From Rheum nobile (lineage: Eukaryota; Streptophyta; Magnoliopsida; Caryophyllales; Polygonaceae), in contig WOAB01000040.1 of the NCBI GenBank assembly GCA_027886185.1, forward strand, positions 9,796,001 to 9,860,000: a DNA stretch of 64,000 nt. The letters run 5' to 3'. Numbering within the stretch: the first letter of the stretch is position 1; every line of letters begins with the position of its first letter. The notes under the pieces are model-generated. The model saw nothing but the letters and a program-made list of their open reading frames with translations. It was not told the origin of the DNA and did not search any database. The position numbers were made by a program, and so were the translations under genes. Shown in pieces: positions 35,349 through 45,076 of this stretch.

Positions 35349-36668
35349 TCAGGGTTCCTTCCCGTCGGTCTGACGCATCACGAAGAGTCGTTGCCCCTGA
35401 CCCAAAGACTCCATAGGCGTCTTGCCTTTATTACGAGCAATAGATTGCTCCGGAGCGGACATCCCTGGCTTTGGGTTCTGCCCATTGCCAACATTCAAGG
35501 CTTGGTAAGACTGCGTTGGTCCTTGACCCTTCTGCCTACAATATGCTTTCATGTGGCCTTCCTTCCCACAATTGTAACATACCCTCTTCTCCTTTTGGCA
35601 GTTAAGACTTTTATGCCCAGCCTCACCACAGTTGTGGCATTGAATCACTCCGCTACTCCAACCTAAGCCTCTGGCGGTGTTAGACTGAGTCGTCTCGGTC
35701 TTAGCGCGACCAGACTTCTCAAACTTGGTGGGCGATGCCGGTCGCTTGAATGTACCAACCTGGGGATCCTGTTGCCCACCCATTCCTTTAATCTGCTTCT
35801 CCCGCTTTCAGGCGGATTCTTCCAGTGTGGCTTCTATTTTGTAGGCCGCATCCATATATTGCTCTAGCATAGAACAACCGTGATGCACCATCAGAGGTTT
35901 GATTTCTGGATTCATCCATCCATAGAAGTACCAGATCTTTTGTTCTTCACTCGACACTTCTGGTCCAACATATTGCAACAGATGATTGAACTTAGCTGCA
36001 AGCTCAGTCACCTTCAACCCATCGGTCTTAGGGTAAAGGAACTCCTTATGCTTCTCCTCCCTCATAGCATGGGAAAAGAAACGGTCAGTCATCTTTGTTT
36101 TGAACATACCCCAGTTCAGCCCGAGATGATCAGCTAAACCCGTGCTCTCCCACCATTCGCTAGCCACATTCTTAAGTTGAAGGGAGGCGATGTGCACTTT
36201 TTCAGCCTCAGTGCAATCCACGTTCCTGAACAACCGTTCCATGTGCGAGAACCAATACACCACTTTGACCGGTTCTCCAGTACCGTCATAGCTGTCGGGC
36301 CTCATTGAGCTCACGGCCTTCAATGCTCGACCGTAATTCCCTCTGTTTTTGACGACATCGACCTGTGGTACCTGATCCACTGGCTCCTCAAATTCAGGAA
36401 TAACCCGAGGAACCGGAACACCCTATGCTTGTGGTGCGACTGGCCGCATTATCTCGGTGACCGCTTGCATCACGATCTTCCGAATGACCTATATGGCCGC
36501 CGCGTCGAATACCACCCGAGGATTAGCACGCACTTGACCATTGTCTACGAGGTTGTTGTGAGAGACATACTCGCTCTCTTCCCCTTGATTTGCGGTGCTT
36601 CTCAGATTCCTCCTAGGGTCGTTGCTCGGCCCAGCACCATCACAAATTGTGTTTCTTGTGTTCACCAT
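35349..36668 (-). pseudogene. gag: Gag of the chromovirus-like element
   Basis: The reading frame starts MVNTRNT at 36668 and ends at 35349. A Retrotrans_gag-type capsid is clear at about 36300-35850 (ASEWWESTGL, FKTKMTDRFFSHAMREEKHKEFL). Two CX2CX4HX4C knuckles follow near 35640 and 35580 (CHNCGEAGHKSLNC and CYNCGKEGHMKAYC). Three in-frame stops interrupt it: near 36490, near 36425 and at 35808-35810. Each is one C-to-T step from Gln or Arg. Gag binds RNA and forms particles. It ends without passing into a protease. Confidence 0.82.
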
Positions 36669-37360
36669 CTGTTGATGAAGCATAACGTCAGTTTAGAACT
36701 TTTCCAACTTGAACATGACACTTAGTCAAATACGTTATGATACGAATTATAAGAGTCCAAACTAATAACTTTATATCAGTCTGACTGACCCTCCACCATT
36801 AACCGCAGAAACGATCTTCTCTCTTTACTTGAGAATGGGTACTCTAGGAGAAATGCCAACCTTTAAATGACATTAAACCTAAGGAGAGACACTATCCCTA
36901 AGAATGGTTCCAAGGAATAAGTAACAACTCGAAGCTTGCAGAAGTTTGAAAACCACTTATTATTAAACCTTATACTTTCAAACTTTCTACTTTATACTTT
37001 TAAACCTTATATATTTAACTTAATAAAATAATTATTTATAAAGCTATTTTCTCAAACTAATGACACTATTATCACAAAAACTCTTACTAAGATCAAAAAT
37101 CCAACTTTTAAAGTTATAATCATAAACTTAAATTTGATTGCTTATAACACACCATTTATAAACCAACTATAAATAACTTTTGAAGTTCAAATAGCTAAAC
37201 CATTATTTTAAATTAAATTCCAAGAAATAATAAAACTTTTAAATTTAACATTTAAACTCTCGAAATTCCTTTTTTAATGGAAAATAGGTTGAAAATAGTT
37301 TCGAAATTAATTTTCGAAAATTCTCAAACCTAACAATAGGCCAAGAATTTTAAAACCATT
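36669..37360 (-). other. Untranslated leader of the chromovirus-like element
   Basis: This AT-rich stretch between the PBS and the Gag start has no reading frame of note. Similar sequence (AAACCATT and TCAAA runs) precedes the second iMet PBS near 63468. Confidence 0.5.
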
Positions 37361-37373
37361 GCTCTGATACCAT
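37361..37373 (-). other. Primer binding site, initiator tRNA-Met type
   Basis: On the minus strand it reads ATGGTATCAGAGC, complementary to the 3' end of plant initiator tRNA-Met. It starts three bases inside the LTR end (TGTAACACCC on the plus strand at 37377). Confidence 0.85.
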
Positions 37374-37376
37374 AAT

Positions 37377-39540
37377 TGTAACACCCCCGACTTATGTCGG
37401 TAGTGCCACACGCCAGTGACCTCGGACGTTACTGCCCAAAGTCACCCTAGGCTTTAATTAGAACAATTAAGCTTAAATAAGTAAATTAAATAACGAAAGA
37501 TTAAACAGCGGAAGACTTTTATAAGGAAACTCAACCTTTTATTAACAGATCTCTCTCTAAATGAGAATGACAATTTACAACAGAGTGAAATTACAACGGA
37601 AGACTTTTATAATAAACCCTATTACATGACTTGGTTATAAGAATATATTAAAGTAAAACTTAACAACCTTAAAACACTGACACTTAAATCTTCAACTGCA
37701 AGCCTCTTCTTCAATTGGTTACTTCGAGACTTCGGGGACCAACCACTGATGTGTCGTAAAGGACGGATGACACCAGCCAACCATGCAAGGAATAAAACCC
37801 GGTTGGTTAGTCTAATGAAAGACTATGCAATGGTGAAAACAGAATGGTTCTAGTGATCATAACTGTTTACTATCATTGTCCCTCGAATAATAACCGAAGG
37901 AACGATACATAACCCGAAACTTTCACGGAATGAGTAGAATTTAGACATGCACTGAAAAGATGACTCCAAAGGAATTGAGTCTTAAGGGAAACGTATGACA
38001 AGTTGTTTGGAAATGTTAAGTTTACACACAAGTTTAAAAACGACCTTGATTATTTGGGTCCACGACCAACCTCACCGCGCAATGCGAATCCAGATTAGAA
38101 AGAAGACTTACTCTAACAAGAGTCCGTGCGGTTTCCACGTTGTACTCCTCGCCCGAGGGTATATTAATTATGTGCACAACCACACTTATCTTATTTAATT
38201 ACAAAACGTATATTCACGTTTAAAGCTTTTAATACAATCTCGAGTGACTAGGAGAATAACACAGGGTGACATTACGCCCAACCCAATGGCACTAGCAAGG
38301 TGCTTAAACACCTCTTATCCTTAACGGGTGGATAAGAAGAAATGGTCATAACCTTTAAAAGTATTAGAGAATTATTCCGACTAATACCAATTTATAAAGA
38401 AACGACTAATCCATATAAGGAATTAGTGTTCCTACGAATACTCGTGCTAATCTAGCATTTAAGTTTACATTTAAATCCACACCAAAATTCGTTACAGTAA
38501 TCACAGGTAAAATAGCGTTGTTCTAGCAATATATACAACATATTATAATATCATATTTTAATCACATCATTTTATTAAATCTGTTCCCAAACGAAAACAA
38601 CACTTCACCCTATTTTAATTAACAATCAAGTAATTGATAATTAAAGGAAAAATGGAATGATAAGCAAGAGCGAACCGCCACTTGCCTTAATCTAGCTGAA
38701 TAGACGATAACGGGTTACGGAATCTGGAACTGGAATCAGATTATGGATTCCTACGACAACAACGAAACAACGACGAAACCCTAGGTTAGATACAATACGA
38801 GCGGAACGGTACGAATGAAAACGATACGAATTGAAAAGAACGAAAGCCTGAGTCGTGACCGAGGCTGTCCAAGCCACGATCGCGCTTGCCAGGGCAAGCC
38901 ACGGTCTCGGTTTGGACTTCCGCGATCGCGGAATTCTGGGCAGCTTCCGCGGTCGCAGAATTCATCCCCGCGATCGCGGATCCCTCCTTCCGACGCGACT
39001 CAAAATCGAATCGAGGCTCACCGACGACGAAGACGATGATGCTAGCCTCTCCTCCTTGCAATGCCACCACCTCCAACTTCCAAGGGCACCACGGCGACCA
39101 CCAAAACTCCGGCGAACACTCCGACGAGGCACGAATTCCGGCAAAGTTGAAAACGAGAGAAAGAGAGCGAGATCGAGAGCTGTGGATGATGAATTCCAGA
39201 GCCTCCACCTCCTTTTGTAGAACAAAAGGGAGCCCAATGCCGAAAAGACGGAGCAATCGGCATCCCCCTGGCGTAACGGCGGCATCCGCACCGGCGAAAC
39301 GCGAGAGTTCTAAAAGAAGACGACGAACAGGTTTCCGCGGTCACGGAAATGCCGTAATCACGTCTGTGGCCTCTGGTCGCGGTTTCACTCACAGATTTAA
39401 GCTAGAATTAAATCTTAGTATCCATAAAAATATTCTAAGACCTCAAAATACCTCAAACGTATATTATAACGTTCAAAAGATTATTACAGAGATTCCAAAT
39501 ACGCTCAACACGTCTTACTTACAGAACGAGGGTTGGGAAA
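37377..39540 (-). repeat. 5' LTR of the chromovirus-like element (main part)
   Basis: The LTR runs from 47643 leftward. Element 2 splits it between 39540 and 47601, and this is the larger part. Its PBS-side end (37377) reads TGTAACACCC on the plus strand. The segment around 37780-37930 matches 63840-64000, where another member of the family lies. Type B modules are at 38874-38980 and 39331-39350. Confidence 0.8.
38874..38980. repeat. Type B GC-rich palindromes in the chromovirus-like 5' LTR
   Basis: CCACGATCGCGC, CCGCGATCGCGGAATTC, TTCCGCGGTCGCAGAATTC and CCCGCGATCGCGGA are present. The order matches the 3' LTR cluster at 32350-32453, with single-base differences that turn some palindromes into near-palindromes. 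Confidence 0.8.
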
Positions 39541-40907
39541 TGATCAGCGCTACTTTGTAGGGTTTAACTAGGTGTTGTTACCGGTGTTTTGGGTACCGTT
39601 TGGAGATGTTTAGAGCACAATTGTGGAGTATGGAGTTGAGAAGTAGAAGTGTAGATTTGGTGGTTTGGAGGAGCTTACAAGAAGACATTATGAAGATGGA
39701 GAAGAAAGCCATTGAGAAGACCAAAGAAGACGAAGAAGGAAGGATGAAGAAGCTGAAGGAAGTCTTCCGCAGTCGCGGAATCCACCGCCGCGGTCGCGGA
39801 ATCCACCGCCGCGGTCGCGGAACGAAGACGGAGCAAAGAAGAGCAAACCCGAGAATCCGCGGTCGCGGAAGCCCAAGCCGCGGTCGCGGAAAAATCAAAC
39901 AATGAGAGAAACAGTAAGATTTCCGCGGTCGCGGAAATTCTTCCGCGGTCGCGGAAATCCCTTCATCAGACGCGCTGAAGAGTTTTGTCCGAAGATCCGA
40001 GTTTTACTTTATTTTATTTCTATTTTCTTTTATTCCTTTTTATTTCCTTTTGGAAAGATTTTATTTTCTATCTTAGGTTTTGGCTAGGTTATTTAACCTA
40101 GTTGCTAAAGCCTCTTTTTATATTTTTTTATCGTTCATTATTCAGCATTGTTTTTCCCTTTTGAGTTTTTGTTTCAAGACTATGAAGAACTAAGCACCCT
40201 TTGCTTAGTCTGACAATTGAAGCCTTCATTTGATATATGATTGTGAGGTTATAATTCTATTTCTATTCCTTTGGATTATATCTTTTCTCTTGAGCTTATT
40301 CCTATTGATTCTTATTGATTTGACTGGATTGATCACATAGTTGATATTAGTAATTGTCTATTGTTAGGGTTTGGATATTTCGAGTTGAAATCCCTTATCT
40401 TGTGTAGCAACCATGATATTTTAGAACTAGTTGGACTAGTTTATTATGAAAGAGAATTGATTATGTGTTGATTGCTGCGAGTTGTGGTGTTGCATGTATC
40501 CTGGTTAATTCCTATGCTTCCTGCAGCTATTGTTCTAAATCTTGATAGTTTCTCGTGCGTTCGATAGTTAGGGTTGCCAGGACTAGTTGGACTGATAACT
40601 AATTCAGAATAGGGACAGGAATAATCATAGAAAGGAATAGAGATAATCTAGTATCAATCAATCGAATGAATGGTGGATATTTGTCAGGCTAAGTACTTTT
40701 CCCAAATTGATTACAACCTTTGTTTTACTTACTTTATTTACTTGCATTCAACCAACCAACAAAACCCCCTTTGTTACTTTGACATACTAATCTGCACTAA
40801 GAAAGATAACTCCTTCTTGTGAGATTCGACCCTTGCTTACCTATTCTACTAAGTTAGGTTTTTAAGGATTTACTTTGATTGGGCATCACGACTTTAACAT
40901 CCTGTCA
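39541..40907 (+). repeat. 5' LTR of element 2
   Basis: The LTR is 1,367 bp. It has type B modules at 39765-39958, a TATA-like GGTTATTTAACC near 40090, GAAGAACTAAGCACCC and the terminal ATCCTGTCA. Its 5' ~200 bp align loosely with the LTR of element 1, and the U5 part aligns better. Confidence 0.88.
39765..39958. repeat. Type B GC-rich palindromes in the 5' LTR of element 2
   Basis: Seven units match TTCCGC(A/G)GTCGCGGAA or GCCGCGGTCGCGGAA. Two tandem direct repeats of CCACCGCCGCGGTCGCGGAA lie around 39783-39822. The 3' LTR keeps fewer units (45057-45073 and 46511-46643), so copy number changes between LTRs of one element. Confidence 0.88.
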
Positions 40908-40910
40908 AAT

Positions 40911-40928
40911 TGGCGCCATTGCTGGGGA
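40911..40928 (+). other. Primer binding site of element 2
   Basis: TGGCGCCATTGCTGGGGA differs from the element 1 PBS at two positions, both G/C to A/T, so pairing to tRNA-Asp would be weakened. Confidence 0.8.
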
Positions 40929-40988
40929 GGCAAGTTTTGATTTATCTTTGTGTGTGTTTGTGTGTCAATTTTTGTGTGGACCTATCTT

Positions 40989-42059
40989 ATGGTCCACACT
41001 CGTGCTACTGACATTCCATTGTTAGATTTTGATTCAGAGATTGAGAGAACAATTTCAAGAAGTTGTGTGGCAGCCCATACACAACTAGAGATGGCTGACG
41101 AAGCACAGACGTTGAGGCAATTGACTGTCTCGAATCTGCAGCAGCAACCGCTGGCTGTGCAATTCCCTGAGCTGGCAGATGACGTAAGTTTCGAGCTGAA
41201 GTCTGGGTTGATCCACTTGCTCCCCCACTTCCATGGGATGAGTGGAGAAAACCCCAACAAACATCTTTCTGAGTTCTATACCGTCTGCACCAGCATGAAG
41301 CCAAAAGGCGTGACTGAGAACTAGATCAAGCTGAGGGCCTTTCCTTTCTCTCTAAAGGATGCGGCCAATGATTGGTTCTACTATTTGCCTCCAGGAAGCA
41401 TAGACACATGGGCTAAGATGACGAAAGCCTTCCTGGAGAAGTACTTTCCTGCGACAAAGCTCAACATCTTGAAGAGGAGCATCCGCAACATTGAACAACA
41501 GGCTGCTGAGTCGTTATACGAGTACTACGAGAGGGTCAAGAGGATGACTTCTAGCTGCCCCTACCATGGGTATTCAGACCAAGACCTCGTACTTTATTTG
41601 TATGGAGGACTTCTAGACGAGGAGCGTCGGATGGTGAATGCAGCATGTGGAGGAAACATCTTGAACAAGACACCGGCTGAAGCATATGAGGTCTTCTTTG
41701 AGCTATCTGAGGGCTCAAGATAGTTCAATAAGAGGGCGGGCGCCCAATCAGTCAAGGCTGCAGACTCTCAGCCCAATGCTTCCATACTTTCTGCGATGGC
41801 TGAGATGAAGGAGATGATGAGGAGGTACATGATGAAGGGTGGCCTGCAGCAAGTCAAGTCTTGTGGGATATGCTATGACACGATGCATCCTACTGATGCA
41901 TGTCCCACGCTGCAGGATCCCACTGCTGAGGTGAACGCTATTGGAGGATATGGCCCATCTAGGCCAAGATATGATCCGTACTCCAACACGTACAATCCAG
42001 GGTGGAGAGATCACCCAAATTTGAGATACGGAAATCAGCAGAGTACTCCTCAAGGCTAG
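40989..42059 (+). pseudogene. gag: Gag of element 2
   Basis: It starts MVHTRATD like element 1 and encodes the same capsid (LLPHFHGMSGE, PPGSIDTW, LEKYFPATK, YERVKRMTSSCPYHGYSDQDLVLYLYGG) and the CX2CX4HX4C knuckle (CGICYDTMHPTDAC, near 41868). Stops at 41322-41324, 41721-41723 and 42057-42059 interrupt one continuous frame. All three are TAG where element 1 or context suggests CAG. The upstream ATG at 40950 is in frame but lies in a TG-rich leader; 40989 is preferred by homology. Confidence 0.85.
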
Positions 42060-42514
42060 GAAAATCAAGAGTATCAACAGAGGCCTCCACAATTCATACC
42101 TCGCCCACAACAATATCAACAGTCTGGGGGTCAACAACAACAATTTCGAGCTCCATATGACCAAAGACCTCAAGGCCAAAGCTCAAGTTCACCCATGTCC
42201 GTTGATGACATGATTCAGACCCTCACCCAGAGCGTATCAACGTTGACAAGCAATACAACCCAACAAATTCAGTCCATCGCGCAGAGCGTTTCAACGTTGG
42301 GAAATACCATGGTCCAACAAAATCAAGAGATGCGGTCTAGTATTCAGAACTTGGAGAAGCAAGTGGGGAAAATCTCTATCGCAGTGAGTAAATTGGAGGC
42401 CAGGGATTCGGGGAAACTACCATATCAAATGGTAGTAAACCCGAGGGAGAACGTTTGCGCCATGACGCTAAGGAGCGGAACACAAGTGAAAGATGGTCAC
42501 GCTCAACAGAAGGT

Positions 42515-42690
42515 TTTCCGCGACCGCGGAGAAGAAAGCCGCGATCGCGGATTTGTTTATGGGGATGAAGAAAAAATCGACGCTTTTCGCGACCGCGGAC
42601 AGATTTACGCGATTGCGGAAAAGTTTCTGCTGAGGAAGATTTAATTGATGATTTCCGCGACCGCGGAGAGGATGTCCGCGACCGCGGAAA
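42515..42690. repeat. Type B GC-rich palindromes in the nucleocapsid-protease linker of element 2
   Basis: TTCCGCGACCGCGGA, GCCGCGATCGCGGA, TCGCGACCGCGGA, a decayed CGCGATTGCGGAAA, TTCCGCGACCGCGGA and GTCCGCGACCGCGGAAA are present. They occupy the same position in the protein as the type A modules of element 1 (8143-8326), with a different sequence. Confidence 0.88.
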
Positions 42691-43522
42691 AGCTCCTGGA
42701 ACCCCAGATCCTCTCGAAGTCAGCCATGATGCTTATGTGCGCCCCATCTTCCCTCCACTCAGTACATTGAAGCCTCCCACTCTATTTCCCGAGGCGCTGA
42801 AGGACACCAGAAGGGTGAAGAACGACAAAGATTTATTTGAAACCTTTAGCAACTGCGAGGTAAATATTCCTTTGCTAAAACTTGTTCAAAGTATTCCTCG
42901 CTATGCCAAATTCTTGAAGGAGTTGTGCAACATAAAGAAAAAGAAAGTTGTGAAGGAGAAAAAGAGGATCCAGGTTAGTGAGAATGTATCCGCTATGCTG
43001 CAAAAGCGGTTACCCAAGAAATGTAGTGATCCGGGCATGTTCACTATTCCCTACAAGATTGGAGGCACCATATTTGAAAAAGCTATGCTAGATTTGGGTG
43101 CCTCTATCAATGTTTTGCCTCTCTCGCTGTACGAGTCTTTAGAGGTCGGGCGATTAGAGAAGACAGGGATTGTGATCCAGCTGGCGGACAATTCCTATGT
43201 GTATCCCAAGGGAGTGGTGCAGGATGTGCTGGTAGAAGTAGATAAGCTAATCTTTCCTGTAGACTTTTTTGTTATGGATATGGGGCAAGACAAAAACGCA
43301 GCCCCAGTGATGCTAGGAAGGCCGTTCATGAACATGGCAGGTACAAAGATTGATGTGAGCAGCGGTTCGCTCACAATGGAATTTGATGGGGTGAAGGTAG
43401 GATTCAATATCGACGATGCAAAGAGACACCCTCCTGATGGAGACCCCAAGTGTTCAATTGATGTGAGCAACCAAATTGATGGGAGAGTACCCAGTCGAGC
43501 CACGACAATAACTAAGGCGCTG

Positions 43523-43540
43523 CTCGGGAGGCAACCCGAG
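43523..43540 (+). other. Conserved post-pol hairpin in element 2
   Basis: It is identical to 12560-12577 of element 1: CTCGGG, loop AGGCAA, CCCGAG. It is retained although the pol sequence before it was deleted. A GTATGA donor-like site follows directly. A T-rich tract with TTTTTAG (43645) and CTGCAG (43658) acceptor-like ends lies about 100 bp on. Confidence 0.6.
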
Positions 43541-43710
43541 GTATGAAATTCTTTTCTTGTCTTTTTTCCTTTCTAGTCTTTATTATCATTGTTTCGTTTT
43601 TGTTATTGTTTTATTTTGTTTTGTTTTTGTTTTGTTTTGTTTTTAGACTAACCTGCAGGTAGGAGACCCGAGCTAATTCGAAGACGGTGTCAACCTCGCA
43701 CCAGAGTCTT

Positions 43711-43747
43711 TTCCGCGGGCACGGAAATTTTTCCGCGGTCGCGGAAA
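43711..43747. repeat. Type B GC-rich palindromes in the 3' UTR of element 2
   Basis: TTTTCCGCGGGCACGGAAA and TTTTCCGCGGTCGCGGAAAA stand in the place where element 1 has a type A pair at 12714-12751. Confidence 0.85.
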
Positions 43748-43841
43748 AGTTACTGTAAGTCTTCTAATCCCTGCTTCAAAAAAAAAAAAAGTTTTACCGA
43801 AGCTTACTATCCGATTTTACTTTGAGAGACAGTGTGCATCA

Positions 43842-44146
43842 TGATGCCAAGGAGGAGACATTCGCCCCACCCTTTTTATTCGGAAACGATGATGGCCCAA
43901 CATTCGACAGCTGAGGAGGAGGAACACCAGAGCCCACACCACGATTACATCTGGGCTCTATTTTTGTGTTCATTGAAGGCCGTGCAACCCCGATTCTTTG
44001 ATGTCCCACTACACCTTACAGTGGAATTATTTGGTTGCACGGTGGAGTTTGTTTTGAAGACCGACGCGACACCAGAGACATGTGCTTTCAGTACTATACC
44101 GCCAGCAACACCTTTCGTGTCCAAGCCAACTCGGCGACGGTTATGA
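43842..44146 (+). pseudogene. Remnant of the 3' ORF in element 2
   Basis: A frame starting MPRRRHSPHPF occupies the position of the element 1 3' ORF but is only about 100 codons and has no recognisable domain. It is probably a heavily deleted remnant. The following ACATTGAGGACATTGCAATG and AAGCATGGGAGAG match the 3' UTR of element 1 near 14710-14750. Confidence 0.35.
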
Positions 44147-44306
44147 GTTATTTTTTGCCTTTCTTTGTGCTTCATCTTTTTTTATCTTTCATTACATTGA
44201 GGACATTGCAATGTTTAAGCATGGGAGAGTGTTTTATACTTGCTCGTCGTTTGAGGAAAGAAAAAAAAAGTCAAAAATTGAAAAAAGACATGAATAATTC
44301 CTAGGA

Positions 44307-44452
44307 TAAGTCGAAAACCCGAAAGGGCAACTTAGGTAATAAGCAGGTGGCTTGGACCAGCATTAGGCTGGGGTAATAAGAGGTCAAGAGTGATGTGAGC
44401 CCATCTATTGAAAAATGAAATGAGTTGCTTCGTTAAAACCTGAAAGGGCGCC
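44307..44452 (+). other. Paired GNRA-loop hairpins in the 3' UTR of element 2
   Basis: The first (44307-44334) has core CCC-GAAA-GGG with outer stem TAAGTCG/CAACTTA. Compared with element 1 one outer G-C pair is replaced by A-T, a compensatory change, and one pair is lost. The second (44431-44452) keeps GAAAGGGCGCC, but its 5' strand has decayed. Confidence 0.5.
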
Positions 44453-44818
44453 TTGGCAAAATGAGTGAAAAGAAGAAGAGTGATTATTATGATTTCTCAT
44501 TTTTCCTAGCGTGGTGGCATAAGAAGAGGTGTTATAAGGAGGATTTGGGTAGGTCACTCTGGGAGGTATAAGAAGATAGACGGAGGCTAGGATTAGATGT
44601 TTATTCACTCTATGGTGTTCGAGATAAGCTTGGGGAAAGTACTCTACTTTCCTTTAAGCTTGTGTGTTGTGTTGTGTTGTGCTTATTGTGTTGGTGCCTT
44701 GGAGTTTCATGTTTAGGTGCAGTTCTTAGTGGAGAGAGTTTTGCCATGTTTCCTGAGATCTTGGGGATTTGATTGGAGGAGTAGGTTTATATTAGCTTAC
44801 AGAGGACGAGCAAGGTTT

Positions 44819-44833
44819 AAGCATGGGGGAATT
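44819..44833 (+). other. Polypurine tract of element 2
   Basis: AAGCATGGGGGAATT lies directly before the 3' LTR and is identical to the tract in element 1. Confidence 0.8.
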
Positions 44834-45076
44834 TGATCAGCGCTACTTTGTAGGGTTTAACTAGGAGTTGTTACCGATTTTTTGGGTATCGTTTAGAGAT
44901 GTTTAGAGCACAGTTATGGAGTATGTAGTTGAGAAATAGAAGTGTAGATTTGGTGGTTTGGAGGAGCTTAAAAGAAGACATTATGAAGATGGATAAGAAA
45001 GCCATTGAGAAGACCAAAGACGACGAATAAGGAAGGATGAAGAAGCTGAAAGAAGTCTTCCGCGGTCGCGGAATTC

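Larger units (their letters stand above)
42060..43546 (+). pseudogene. Nucleocapsid linker and protease of element 2
   Basis: After the Gln-rich linker comes a coiled-coil-like stretch with an internal duplication (QSVSTL twice). The linker then enters type B modules (42515-42690) read as FRDRGE and SRDRG. A one-base frame change near 42600-42640 moves the frame from the Gag register to the protease register (42737-43546). The protease has LDLGASINVLP and LGRPFMN. The last ~20 residues before the stop at 43544 come from the sequence that follows pol in element 1, which marks the deletion junction near 43480. RT, RNase H and integrase are absent. Confidence 0.85.

Noticed and set aside
39600..39905. 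101-codon frame with an RGRG-repeat tail in the element 2 LTR, possible RGG-type RNA-binding protein
   Set aside because: The RGRG part is the type B module. The start lies in the LTR and the frame is not kept in the 3' LTR copy (44900-45070).
29058..43747. GC palindromes read as a CRISPR array
   Set aside because: Spacing is irregular, the spacers are repeated element sequence, and this is plant nuclear DNA inside LTRs.
43832..44304. Overlapping frames in the element 2 3' UTR as independent genes
   Set aside because: They are short, have no domain, and the region aligns with untranslated sequence of element 1.
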